The notes below the pieces were generated by a model. That model was not told the DNA's origin. It saw only the letters and a list, made by a program, of their open reading frames with translations, and searched no databases. Shown piece by piece: positions 33,671 to 44,398 of a stretch of 64,000 nucleotides of DNA (position 1 is its first letter; every line of letters begins with the position of its first letter). Made by a program: the position numbers and the translations under genes. The stretch is from Dermatemys mawii (taxonomy: Eukaryota > Chordata > Testudines > Dermatemydidae): the NCBI GenBank assembly GCA_007922305.1, contig ML677364.1, positions 13,931,624-13,995,623 on the forward strand, written 5' to 3'.

Positions 33671-34639
33671 ACATTTTCCCTTAACAGGGGACACTCACCT
33701 CTTGAGCACCTCCTTTCACTGCATGCAATACTACAACCCTTTCCGCACTCCTGGAGCTCCCTGTAGGTTGCTGACTTCACTTGATGGGTCTGCAGTGGCT
33801 CAGCCATTCAGCCAGGTCACACAATCAACATGAAGAATTCCGGGTAACAAAAATCCAACAGAATTGCCTGTCTGAACTCACCAGAAATGGCAGCCCCCAC
33901 TCTGGGTTCTTTAAATTAAGCCCTAATCTCAGGCTTCATCCCCGTCCACGGCTTTACACCATTTCACCGGTAGGAAAACCCAGGCCCACCCGTTACGCCA
34001 GGTTCCAATCTAGGGGCCCTAGAAATAGAAACCACATACCACTCACATCAATTAATTGCTGCTACTTTACTGGGCTTTTTCTCACATTGCACCTTTATCT
34101 TCACCCCTTATGTCAGAGTTAAAGTTCTCAGGTGCTCTCTCTTCCAGCTTAAGAAAAACTATCTAAAACCAAACTCTGATTGTCCCTCAAGCTCCTCTTG
34201 CAACAGAAAAGCTCCCTATTTCATCCCTCTGGTCCCAGCCAAGAGCTGACCTGCTAAGGCCCTGCAGCTCCTTTTAGCTGAGCCTGTTGGTCTCTGGCTG
34301 CTGCTGCTTCATTGCAGCTTTCAGGGGATCTGCAAAAGGACAGGGACATCTGAGGTTCTGAAGTTGCACAGTGCCTGCTAGTTGTCACTCCAAGCCTCAT
34401 TTCACAGTTCAGAGCAATTGCACCTGTATTTCCCCACAGTGGGCCAGCATGGACACCCACTCTGAAGCTTCCAGCTCCACAGCCCTTGCCTTTCTAAATG
34501 GATACCTGTGTCTCTCTCCCTTCTCTTCAGGGTATTTTCAGACATACGGTTCCCTGCCTTCTCTATGTTACTGCCAGCAGAGACAGCCTGCTCAAGCACA
34601 TCTGCTTGCTTTCTCTTCAGAGACTGATAACAAATAAGA
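33671..34639. other. Pyrimidine-rich unassigned block; no gene supported
   Basis: C/T-rich on the plus strand, unlike its AT-rich neighbours, with words such as CAGCTCCTTTTAGC and CTCCTCTTGC that recall the 3' part of reptile LTRs read backward. No termini or target duplication found. Overlapping 65-113 codon frames on both strands look compositional. Confidence 0.35.
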
Positions 34640-34722
34640 TAAATTTGTTAGTCTCTAAGCTGCCACAAGTACTCCTGTTCTTTTTATGGACACAGAGTAA
34701 CACGGCTGCTACTCTGAAACCT
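34640..34722 (-). mobile_element. Turtle-type SINE-like head fragment
   Basis: AAATTTGTTAGTCTCTAAGC, GCCACAAGTACTCCTG and AACACGGCTGCTACTCTGAA are the reverse complement of the CAGAGTAGCAGCCGTGTTAG-type head that I associate with turtle SINE-like repeats. Confidence 0.78.
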
Positions 34723-35790
34723 GATAACAGAGTGATTGCCAATGCTCATAAGTACCATACAATTCATATTTCATTCTTCACATAAAAGCTCTTCAAAGAA
34801 AATATATTAAAAACAATAAATGAACCTACACAAGATCCTCCCTCCTTTAGGTAGCTTGGACCCTAGGTTCATGGTGAGAGAAATCTTTGTGCCCTGCTAG
34901 TGCTCAAGGATACAAGCAGGGTAATCCTTGCCGCCTCCTTTCCCAAAACCCTAGTGAGCGGCAGGGCACAATGTGGCCCTTTGACTGCAAATTCTGAGTA
35001 TTCTCTGATTTCTAAAGTGAAATGCTCTAAGTGCAGGAGACCCTATGGGGGAATGAGCAGAACAAAACCGCCTCATCCTTATGTTGTCTGGTTCCTGGGA
35101 TGTGTCAGATGGTTCATTACTAAGAAAAGAGCAAAGGTGTTTTTTAAGCCTAAAATGACTTCTTAGAGATCTAAAAATAAATGAATAAAAAAAACAAACA
35201 ATAAAAGAAAAGTACATTCTCTATTGCCTTGTCTACACTGGCAAAAAAAATATGTGTGTTTCAATCAAGTTCGCTCAGTCAAATCAATTTAGCTTGACTA
35301 AAAACAAACCAACCTCCAAGTGCCTGTGTAGATGCAGTTTAACGCCTTTAAGAATGTTTGAGATAGTTGCATCATGACCTAAGTGAAAAAAGCCACCTTT
35401 TTTGCCTGTGTTGACAAGACCCACGAGAGAGCAGTGTGTGCGTGTCTCCTCTGTTCACATGCTGCAGTAATGATGAGATCAACATTTGAAATATAAAACA
35501 GTGCTCCATTCACTGGTAGAAGAGTGATTTCCCTCTGCACAGAAAGGGGATGATTTAGTTCCATCCATAGAGGAAAAGAGAACATTATCACCAGAATTAG
35601 TTTTAGCCTACTCAGAAGACAATAGCTTCCCTCTGTGTATAATGTAATGCATGTGATAAATATTAACATATCTACTTTTATTTACAGCTTCCAGATATAG
35701 AAGAGCAAGAAAGGAATTATTTGCTATGGGGCATAGGAGAGGGTCACTCAATCTAGCCTAAATATTAGCTATCATAACTTCTTTGGGGGA

Positions 35791-35816
35791 AGATAGATAG
35801 ATAGATAGATAGATAG
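35791..35816 (+). repeat. (AGAT)n microsatellite
   Basis: Six and a half AGAT units in an uninterrupted run. Confidence 0.95.
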
Positions 35817-36338
35817 CCCCCAAAACAAAGAATACATATGTTCAATGCTAATATCAACTTCTTTTACAATAGTCAATGTTTTAAATTGAACAGACATATT
35901 CACATTTCCCTATCTTTGTTGAAGCCATTAACTTTTGGAAGACAATTATTCCAGCTACATTTGGTAATATACTTATGTGGAATATAAAACTTTGAAAACA
36001 TTGTTGTTAGGTAAAACTTAGAACAGATAGTTAATTCTTGCCAGAACTTTCATTTTTCTCCTGCATTAACCCCAGCTACTCACTGGCACAAATTTTCAGA
36101 TGACTATATTCCTTCATTAATCTAATTCAAATAAAACAATTCTGAAAGATTCCTTGTTATTTTTATCCCAAAATAATGAGGCAATCCCTTCCTCTATTTA
36201 AAATGAAGAGTATCTTTGAGGTTAACTGAAAACATTTGTGATACACAAATAGAAAAAGTCTCTGTTTGGGGCTTTTTTCATAACTGATATTAATACCAGT
36301 TTTACCAAACCCAAATCTTCACAGATTATTCAAATCCT

Positions 36339-36404
36339 GGGTGAAATTCTGGCCCCACTGAAGTCAATGACAAAATTGCCATTGATGGGGCCAGTATTTC
36401 ACCC
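36339..36404. repeat. Hairpin MITE, copy 2 (best preserved)
   Basis: GGGTGAAATTCTGGCCCCAC on the left and GGGGCCAGTATTTCACCC on the right make a 66-bp near-palindrome around a short centre with GAAGTCAATG and GCCATTGAT. Confidence 0.8.
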
Positions 36405-37206
36405 TGCAATGAGATTTTGGGGTTAGTGGTGAACAGAAGAGTATAATCTGTTTACTGAATAATTCATGTAACCTATCTTTGAGCCTGTAATGTCTTTGGT
36501 CTTTCTAATAGCTTCCGTCAGGGATTCCACAAAGTAAAGCCTCAAAACGACTCAAACAGGAATCTGTTTACATGATTTGCACAACATTGGTGGATTTAAG
36601 CACATACCTAAGGTTGAGACCAGACATAAGTGCTCTGCTGAAATAGAGCCTTGTCTGTCTAACTAGATAAAAATGGTTAGATTCCAGTCCATGATGGCCT
36701 GATTTAACTTCTACTGAAGTCAATGGGGGTCTCTGTGGCAGCACAACTACCATCATTTTCATGAACTGAAAATCCAGTTGTTTCACACAGTCCTAGAAAC
36801 CATGTGGTGGCATAAAAAAGAAGATTTGGAATCTGGTTTTATTTTGCATTATGGATTACTTTTAGTAATAATATTATCTATTAACAGGTAAAATTCTTGC
36901 CTACCAGCCAGAATACCATCTCATGAGGAGGACAGTCTATGCTGAATATCATCATGTTCTATGGGATTTATGTCAGGCAATATAGTGTTTCTTCTCACAT
37001 AAGATTCTGGGGCATAAGATATAGCTCTGTACAAAAAAAAGAATTGAAATTATTTTTTCTATCATTTTTAATACATATACAATATACACAATCATGATGT
37101 AGCACTTCCATCTGCACTGTTGATGTTTTACATGAATTGCACATGCAATTTTAACTGTTGTTCTTTTCTCCTCCAACTAATTTCCAAGTAATCTCAGATT
37201 ACATGT

Positions 37207-37832
37207 GTAGGGCCCTACCAAATTCATGGTCCATTTTAGCTAATTTCACAATCATAGGATTTTAAAAATCATGAATTTCATTACTTTAGCTATTTAAATG
37301 TGAAATTTCATGGTGGTGTAATCATACGGTCCTGTCCCAGAAAATAATTGGGGCCTGGAGGTCACAGGATTATTATAAGGGGGTTCCAGTACTGCTACTC
37401 CTGCTTCTGCACTGCTGCTGGCGGCGGCGTTGCCTTCAGAGATGGGCAGCTCTGAAGGCAGAGCCACTGCAAATGGCAGTGCAGCAGTAAGGATGGTATA
37501 GCATGGTATTGCCACCCTTACTTCTGTGCTGCTGCTGGTGGATGCTGTCTTTAGATCTGGGCGCCTGGCCAAGAGCTGCCGCTTTCTGGCTGTCCAGCTC
37601 CGAAGGCAGCGCAGAAAAACAGGTGGCAATATCATGACTCCCACGTAAAATAACCTTGCAACCCCACTGCAACTCTCTTTTGGGTCAGGACCCCCAATTT
37701 GAGAAATGCTGGTCTCTCCCCGTGAAATCTGTGTAATGTAGGATAAAAGCTCACAAAAGTCCAGATTTCATTGGGGGAGACCAGCTTTCACAGTCCATGA
37801 CATGTTTTTCATGGCCGTGAATTTGGTAGGGC
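37207..37832. mobile_element. hAT-like non-autonomous element (AGGGCCCTACCAAATTC ends)
   Basis: The left terminus AGGGCCCTACCAAATTCATG is inverted at the right as TGAATTTGGTAGGGCTCT. The interior holds a GC-rich CTGCTGCTGGCGGCGGCG and GGCAGCTCTGAAGGCAG palindromic region and the ending CCCCGTGAAATCTG and CATGGCCGTG, as in a known reptile family. The flanks read ATTACATGTGT and ATTCATGT, a poor match, so the target duplication is unproven. Frames of 78-116 codons on the minus strand are internal to the element. Confidence 0.78.
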
Positions 37833-38460
37833 TCTATTCATGTCGCAGGCAAATTCATATTATTGATTCATATGAAAGACCACAAATAGCACAATATTGT
37901 CATATTATTAGGATCTTTTAAATACAGGAACTAGATAGATTGAGAATTAATCATTTTATTGAATCCATTCAGTTTTAGTTGCTGGCCTATCTTAATCGAT
38001 TGAAATTCAAATGCATCCTCTCCCAAATATGCTGTACCAAAAGAATTCATACAGAGCATGATCCAGCCCCCAGTAAAATCCAAAGAAAGAGCCCCCATTG
38101 ACTTCAACAGGAGGTGTAAAATCAGATATAAATCTTGTAGGAGTTGTTTCTGTGATAATGCAAAAAATATTAGTCATAAAAATGATGGAGTTCTTTCTAA
38201 GATGTTGCACACAACTACATATATAGGACTAAATCCTGACATTTCATGTGCAGACTTTCCATTGATCTCAGTGAGAGTTTGCCACAGGGAGCCATTGTTG
38301 GATCAGATTGTTATGAAGTAGTTCAGGTTTTACATTTGACCATGACAGTTTCTCGGACTCATATTCTTATCTCCCATATAGACTATGGACCAGGTTCATA
38401 AAATAAATCAGACTTCATATATTTGAATAATCAAAATGGTTTTCATTCTTGTAACTAGGT
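37833..38460. other. No gene seen; AT-rich DNA with degraded hairpin-MITE pieces
   Basis: Near 38048-38110 and 38225-38280 short phrases (CCCCCATTGACTTCAACAGG; CCATTGATCTCAGTGAGAG) look like halves of the hairpin family at 36339. Nothing else. Confidence 0.45.
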
Positions 38461-39380
38461 TTGACAAGGCAGAGCAGCTGCACAGGGTACCGCAGGAATT
38501 AATGCTTCCTTCTTAGCAGAGGAACATCCCGTCCCCCCCGGGGGTTCTGCTGAGCATGCTCCAACTGGAGAAGAGGTATAAAAGCCTGCAGAGCTGCTCA
38601 GTCTGGGCTGACCACCGGAGGGGGAAGGAGGCACGCCACCAGCTCCCGAGGAGGGACAGCCTGCGCTCCAGGATCTGGAGACCAGCCAAACCAGGACATG
38701 CCCCAAGGGAGTACATCACAGAAGGGGAACAGACCAGAGTTCCTCCTGAAATGGAGGACCCGGAGGTTATGGTAGGAAGTGATCCAGGGGAACTTTAGAG
38801 GAAAATGGAGTTAAAGCCGCACAGAGGCTCAGTGTGTTTTGGGTGGATCCCCGCCAAGCTGGTGGCAAGGGGAACTTGCCATTACCAGGGCCATGGGTTG
38901 GGACCTGGTGGAGAGGGCAGACCTGGGTCCCCCTTCCCCTGGCAAGGAAATCATATGGACTTTGGGCATTGGGCCATACTGCCTGGATGTTTGGGGTAAA
39001 TTACCTGGACTCCAGCCGCTAGAACACACTACCCTGCTTGCGAGGGAGATTGTATGGACCCTGGGGCCTCACTGCCTGGACATTAGGGGTGAGATACCTG
39101 GACTCCAGCCATTAGGCCGCACTACCCCACTTGAGAGGGAGATTATATAGACATTGGCCATTGGGTCGCACTCCTCTGATGCTGGGGTGATGTATGTGAA
39201 CTCTCGCCATTAAGGCACACTACCCCGACCAAGAGGTGATTGGGTGGAGGGAAGCTATTAGGCTGCATCAGGCCGCCCCCAGAGAGGTGAGCCTGTGAAC
39301 TAAGGACTGGCGGGGTTCCAACACCCCATCTCCCCCACCTCAAAGGGGCGGGGCGGTGCCAGGCCAGCCACACTTGGGTT
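38461..39380 (+). mobile_element. TATA-bearing retroelement-like block with about 95-bp tandem units
   Basis: A GC-rich block carries TATAAAAG at 38577-38584, followed about 370 bp later by three tandem units starting at 38958, 39057 and 39150 (periods 99 and 93 bp). The units share ACCTGGACTCCAGCC-like and CACACTACCCC-like blocks and GAGGGAGATT. This order, TATA box then noncoding leader then tandem array, is also seen at 57016-58253 and resembles an LTR or a retroelement promoter region. Ends are not fixed. Open frames of 60-103 codons on both strands are not credible genes. Confidence 0.55.
38577..38584 (+). promoter_or_regulatory. TATA box candidate
   Basis: TATAAAAG inside the GC-rich retroelement-like block, preceded by GGAGAAGAGG. 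Activity is unknown. Confidence 0.5.
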
Positions 39381-39808
39381 TATTTGTTTGTTTCCCCAAG
39401 AAAATGAAAGTAGTTCTTCAGGCAGAACTGTCCGACAATTTCTTTTTGCTGTTAAAACAGTGAAATGCCTTTTCCAAAATGGCAATGTTTACCCAGGATC
39501 AGTTTGTGAAAATTCACAGTTTGGATCCATCCTGTTGATCTCAATAACACTGCTGCAAAATGTCACACTTACTTTGGAAATAGTGATTTCACTCTGTATG
39601 ATTCTGTTCAGAAATGTTTGCAAGAATACAGTTGCAAAGATTTCTATCTCCTGCATTTTTTTCTGCCTTCCACTTTCTGATTTATTTTTTCAATGGCAAT
39701 AAAAGCAGAGCTGCACATCTTGTTGTAATTTTTTTTTTGAATAACAGCAATTTCTCATTGATTTTGGTCTATAGCAATAAACCTTTTTCTTGATTATACT
39801 CCCACAGA
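39381..39808. other. No gene seen
   Basis: AT-rich. The 104-codon plus frame 39388-39702 has no motif. Nothing recognised. Confidence 0.45.
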
Positions 39809-40469
39809 AGTACAGGCTGGGGACCAACTGGCTAAGCAGCAGTTCTGCGGAAAAGGACCTGGGGATTACAGTGGATGAGAAACTAGATATGAGTCAGCAG
39901 CGTGCCCTTGTTGTCAAGAAGGCCAATGGCATATTAGGCTATATTAGTAGGAGCATTGCCAGGAGATCTAGGGAAGTGATTATTCCCCTCTATTCAGTAC
40001 TGGTGAGGTCCCACCTGCAGTATTGCATCCAGTTTTGGTGTCCCCCACACCACCCCCTGCACTGCAAAAGGGATGTGGACAAATTGGAAAGAGTCCAGCG
40101 GAGGGAAACAAAAATGGTTTGGGGGCTGGAGTACATGAGTTACGAGGAGAGGCTGAGGGAACTGGGGTTATTTAGTTTGCAGAAGAGTGAGGGGAGATTT
40201 GATAGCAGCCTTCAACTGAAGGAGGGTTCCAGAGAGGATGGATTTAGACAGATCTCAGTGGTACCAGATGACAGAACAAGGAGAAATGGTCTCAAGTTGC
40301 AGAGGGGGAGGTTTAGGTTGGATATCAGGAAAAGCTTTTTCACTAGGAGGGTGGTGAAGCACTGGAATGGGTTACCTAGGGAGGTGGTGGAATCTCCTTC
40401 CTTAGATTTTTTTAAGGCCCATTTGACAAAGCCTTAGCTAGGATGATTTAGTTGGGGCTGGTCCTGCTT
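39809..40469 (+). pseudogene. CR1 LINE ORF2 C-terminal end
   Basis: A 215-codon open frame (39790-40437) carries the CR1 reverse transcriptase C-terminal region: AEKDLGITVDEKLDMSQQ, KKANGILGYISRSIA, IIPLYSVLVRSHLQYC, LERVQRRETKMV, YEERLRELGLFSLQK, VPDDRTRRNGLKLQ, and RFRLDIRKSFFTRRVVKHWN then LPREVVESPSLDFFKA. The catalytic RT core lies upstream in a full element and is absent (5' truncation near 39809). The segment GRFDSSLQLKEGS departs from the family (usually close to GDLIAAFNYLKGGS) although the DNA is clearly homologous, so two frame changes cancel out. The 3' untranslated end is cut at about 40469, where another transposon begins. It is not functional alone. Confidence 0.9.
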
Positions 40470-40736
40470 CAGGGCCAGTGCAACCCATTAGGTGAACTAG
40501 ATGGTTGCCTAGGGTGCTAAGATTTGGGGGCTCCAAAAAGTAGTGACACCAATATTTTTTTAAAGCATTCCTGGGCTGGGCTGCCCATGGCTTGCTGACA
40601 CCTGTGGCCCTCAGACTCCTTCTCCCAGCGCAGACAAAGCTGCTCCAGGCTGAAACTGACTTTGCCAGGGTGGCGGTGGGGGGGGGGCGGGGGCGGAGGG
40701 GAGCTCTCACCCTCAGGGCTCCCCAAGCGGGTGAGG
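40470..40736 (+). mobile_element. hAT-like non-autonomous element abutting the CR1 end
   Basis: Starts CAGGGCCAGTGCAACCCATT, a CAGGG hAT-type end, and continues with GGTTGCCTAGGGTGCTAAGA and a GC-rich G-tract interior. The right terminus and target duplication were not resolved. It begins where the CR1 3' end stops. Confidence 0.55.
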
Positions 40737-41087
40737 GGAGAGCATGACTTAGCTATTGCTAGCAGCAGAGTCTGTAGTTGATCTAAAAATGGGGGAAGGC
40801 TCTGTGAACCTAACTAATTACATATAAATACTGTTGCAGCAGGGAAACTCTTTTGAGACCCATAGATACAGTACACAGCACAGTTAGGAATAATCTGGAC
40901 ACCTCTAAAACAGGAGGAATATCAAAAAATAGCAACAAAGTGGTCACCATACAGGGTCAAAAATGCTGAGGCTGCTTCTCCAAGAGTGTCAGATGAATAG
41001 AGCTTCAACCCTGGAAGTGGAAGACAGCTGGGCAAAAAATCCTGTTTCTTTCTGTATCACATCTCTAAGCCTTGCTGTATACTGGGG

Positions 41088-41376
41088 GGCGGGGTAGGGA
41101 GATCGACCTAAAATATGCAACTTCAGCTATGTGAATTGCGTAGCTGAAGTCGATGTATTTAGGTCAACTTACCGCGGCATCTTCATGGTGCTGAGTTGAC
41201 TGCTGCCACTCCCCCATCAACTCCGCCTGCGCCTCTCATGGCGGTGGAGTACTGGTGTCAACGGAAGAGCGCTCGAGGATCGATTTATCATGTCTAGACT
41301 AGACACGATAAATCAATCCCCAATATATTGATCACTACCCACCAATCCAGCCGGTAGTGTAGATCTGTCCTCAGAA
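41088..41376 (-). mobile_element. Harbinger-like MITE related to 53369-53628
   Basis: AACTTCAGCTATGTGAATTG, AGCTGAAGTCGATGTATTTA, GATTTATCATGTCTAGACTA and the end GGTAGTGTAGATCTGTCC share their order, inverted, with the better-defined copy at 53369 (GATAAATCGATTCCC; GCATAGCTGAAGTTGCATAT). Ends are degraded. Confidence 0.6.
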
Positions 41377-42924
41377 TAGATACCAGGGCAGTGGACTATA
41401 CACGTGAGTCTAGTTGCTCAGTAGAAGAGCAATATACAGTCCCTCTTTGGGACTGATCTGTTTGTGCCTTTCTTAGATGCATGGCAGAACAACAATTAAA
41501 TAGTGTGAATGGGTCTCACTTGTGGAGCAACTTCCTAATAATGCTTGCAAGCCTCCCTGCCCATTTTGAATGAGAGTAGCTAGAGGTATTTATAAGCTAG
41601 AGGTATTTATTATAAGTATTTATAATGTGTACAATCACCAGGTGATGGTATACATTATAAATACTTAGCAAAGAAGCATCACTTTAAGAAAATCATAGTA
41701 AATTTATTGTTTTCCTCATTTATATCTCTGTACATATATTTCCTCTGTAATTAAGGCTATCCTTCGCTTAGGGAACTGCAATTAAAATATAACAATTTCA
41801 GGATTGTCGTGTGTATGAGTATGAAACTTCATATAAGAGGAAAAGGCTGGTTTGAAAATAACTCCTTATAAAACCCATGAAGCATTTTATAACCATCACA
41901 GGTGAGTTGTTTCTCTAAACACAGCAGTCCAAATTACCAAGGATGAGTGTTGCCCAGACAACCACATATTAAAGACTAAGAAGGAGTTGGTACCACAATA
42001 AGCAGCCCTGGTGTGCAGCCAGGGGGATGTTGAGCAGCCTAGCAGTTTGTTGGGAGGGACCTCAACTCAAATGACCTAAGTGTGCAGATAGGTACTTATG
42101 ATCTGAGAGTTTGTGTTGATAACTGGTAGCAGCATCTCTATCTACATGACAGCCCCATGAAACAGGAGAGAGGAATTTGTCACATTCATATTTCTAAATA
42201 AAAACAATTTATCTATAGCTCTTGTTAATGACTAAGCAGTGTGTGTGTGCGCATGTGCACATATTTGGCATTATATGTGGCGCTAGTAGATCACCTGTTG
42301 TTAAGGTTGCCGGACACTTCTCATTATAAAATCTTGTTTCCAGTTGCTTATAACTTTGCTAAACTTCAACTGGTTGAGTTGACGTTTTCCATGCTAGGTC
42401 TCTGTTTCAGGCTGTTGGTTTGGGTTTTTTGTGTGTGTCCTTTTTTGGTTGTTTTTTTGAGGGGAGAGTGGGTTTGTTTTGTTTTATTTAGCCAAAAATG
42501 ATTCTGATGTTTCCAAGAAAGAGGCTAGGGAAAACAATATATTTTTTGCCCATGTTAAAAAACATTGGTGAACTTTTCTCTGAAAAGCTAAAGCATCCCT
42601 GGCTATGGAGCAGGGACTTGAAATTTGGCAGGGAGTGCTGTTTGTGTTAGGGAAAATGCATCCAAATGTGGACAAGTTACAAGCCTTTGAAAAATCAGTT
42701 TGCACACGGGCATTAAATTTCTTGACACTAAATTCCCCAAAGATTCTGTCCACACTGGGCGTGCTCTAGTGTCTAGCCTGACTTTAATTTTTCCTTCTAT
42801 TGCATTCTCTGATGTACTGAAAGAGGGAAACTGTCTCTCCTATGTTCTCATTGACACACACCCTGTGCTGGGCACAGACAGTGTGGAGGACGAAGCTGCC
42901 TGTGCAGAGGGGAAAAGAGCTAGA
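41377..42924. other. No gene seen; unassigned DNA with a 55-bp palindrome
   Basis: Apart from the inverted repeat at 41613-41667 and a short TGTGTGTGCGC run near 42240, nothing is recognised. Frames of 82-89 codons lack motifs. Confidence 0.5.
41613..41667. repeat. 55-bp near-perfect palindrome
   Basis: Two 27-base arms, TAAGTATTTATAATGTGTAC... and its complement ending TATAAATACTTA, surround a single A at 41640 with only two arm mismatches. Just upstream, GCTAGAGGTATTTAT is tandemly repeated (41579-41610). Confidence 0.9.
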
Positions 42925-43614
42925 GTAGGGCTGGAAGGAGTTGATTGAGACAAGAAGTCTGGGATGGAGACTGAGACTAGAGGTTGGTGGCAGGAGAGGG
43001 TAACTGAGACTGGGAGTTGCGGTGTGGGAGAGACTGGGATTGACTGAGCAAGGCCACTGGGACTGGGAGCTAGAGAGCTGGCATTGCTGGGGCAAGGAGA
43101 CTAAGACTTGGATCTAGGGAAGGAAACAAGAGGGGGGATGGGACCCTGTGAGAGTGAGATTGAGATTGGATGAGGAGGAAGGGGAAGACTGGGACTGGAC
43201 GGGCAAGGAGGCTGGGACTGAGAATCACGGGGGTAGGAGAGATATGGGAGGAAGAGATATTGATGATAAGCTAGGGTGCAGGAGGAGGACTGGAGCTGTC
43301 TGGACAAACAGATCGAGACAAGGATCTGGATGAAAAGGGGGGACACAGAGACTGTCTGAGGAATCCTGGGGAAGGAGATTAGCACTGACAGCCAAAAGGG
43401 TTGGGAAATGTGGGCTGGGGGTGTAGGCCACAATGAGGGAAAGAGACAGATTGAATGAGGAATCAGCAAGGGGAAGTGGGACTCGCTGAGCAAAGGGAAT
43501 GGGATTGGGATGAGGAGCCAGGAATAAGAGACAGGACAAAGGTTGGAGGGGATGGGATAGTAGGAATCATGTTGCAGGGGCAGGAATAGGCAGAAGAGTC
43601 TGCGTCCGCTAGAG
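42925..43614 (+). repeat. GA-rich degenerate minisatellite
   Basis: Phrases such as GACTGGGACTGG, GAGACTGAGACT and GGGCAAGGAGGCTGGGACTG recur irregularly for about 650 bp. The 188-codon minus-strand frame 43101-43667 and its neighbours are Ser/Pro/Leu-rich translations of this polypurine tract and are not called as genes. Confidence 0.7.
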
Positions 43615-43922
43615 AAGTGGTTCTCAGCCACTGGGGGGCTGCAAGCTGGTTTCAGGGGGTCCACCAAGCAGAGCCAGCATTAGAGTTGCTGGGGCCCAGG
43701 GCAAAAACATGAAGCCCACCCAGGGCTGACGCTGAGCAACTAAGCTTTGCAGGCCCCCTTCCCCGGCATGTGGTTACCGACAACTGCCCTCATTGATACC
43801 TCCTAATGCTAGCCCTGGCTTTTATATGCAGCAAAACAGTTGTTCTGGCACAGGAGGGATGTGGAGTTTTATAGCATGTGGGAGGTGGGAGGGCTCAGAA
43901 AGAAACAGGTTGAGAACATCTG
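43615..43922. mobile_element. hAT MITE with 8-bp target duplication, containing another hAT-like unit
   Basis: The left end AAGTGGTTCTCAGCC (usual first base C mutated to A) pairs with the right end GGTTGAGAACATCTG. The target duplication is CGCTAGAG (43607-43614) against CACTAGAG (43923-43930), 7 of 8 identical. A second pair of CAG-type inverted ends occurs inside. Confidence 0.85.
43669..43817. mobile_element. Inner hAT-like unit (CAGAGCCAGCATTAG ends)
   Basis: CAGAGCCAGCATTAG at 43669 and CTAATGCTAGCCCTG ending at 43817 are inverted repeats with the hAT CAG start. No 8-bp duplication is visible around it, so the nesting may be old or the outer family may carry it by descent. Confidence 0.65.
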
Positions 43923-43930
43923 CACTAGAG

Positions 43931-44207
43931 AACTCTCTCCTCCACAGCCTGGAATGGAATCTAACATACCTGAATCTCACCATTGCTAGAGTGGCAACAA
44001 ATATCTGTGAAACCCACTCAGGGTCCCATCTCACTGTGGTGCTGGTCCACACAGAGGATGAATGGTGTGCCAAAACAAAATATTGAATAGCTGCTCACTA
44101 AGTGCACACCCATCCATTCTGTGCACTGAATGAGGCACTGGTCCTGTGAAAAAAAAAATAGTATAGTCATGTATTACATGAGGGGGACAAATTAAGGTTT
44201 CACAGGC
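43931..44207. other. Flank of the hAT insertion; no gene seen
   Basis: Non-repetitive-looking sequence with AACTCTCTCCTCCACAGCC at its start and CTGGTCCTGTGAAAAAAAAA near 44139. No gene. Confidence 0.4.
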
Positions 44208-44290
44208 AGCCTTAACTCTAGCCTCTCCTAGCTTCTGAGAGCTTCACTTTGCAACCTTAACATTCTTTTAACATAGTTGCGTAGTTTTTT
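44208..44290 (+). repeat. Dispersed repeat, copy 3 of 3
   Basis: CAGCCTTAACTCTAGCC ... CACTTTGCAACCTTAACATT ... CTTTTAACATAGTTG, same order and orientation as 27742-27826. Confidence 0.6.
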
Positions 44291-44329
44291 GTTTGTTCTT
44301 TGTTTAATGTACACATGATTTCACACAGC

Positions 44330-44398
44330 TGAAATCCTGCCCCCACTTATGTCAAGGGGAGTTTTGCTGTTCAATTCACTAGGAGCAGAATTTCACCC
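44330..44398. repeat. Hairpin MITE, copy 3
   Basis: TGAAATCCTGCCCCCACTTA pairs with GGAGCAGAATTTCACCC, the same arms as at 17708 and 36339. Confidence 0.65.

Larger units (their letters stand above)
34723..37206. other. No gene seen; AT-rich DNA with small repeats
   Basis: Contains CTTGTCTACACTGGCAAAA at about 35228, typical of a MITE terminus; a GATA microsatellite at 35791-35816; and a perfect-style hairpin MITE at 36339-36404. A line near 36705 (ACTTCTACTGAAGTCAATGGG) looks like a half copy of the same hairpin family. No coding frame is supported. Confidence 0.5.

Noticed and set aside
33781..34122. 113-codon plus frame
   Set aside because: No domain or family motif; it lies in a pyrimidine-rich, repeat-like block.
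43101..43667. 188-codon minus-strand frame
   Set aside because: It translates a GA-rich minisatellite and runs into the hAT insertion; composition explains it.
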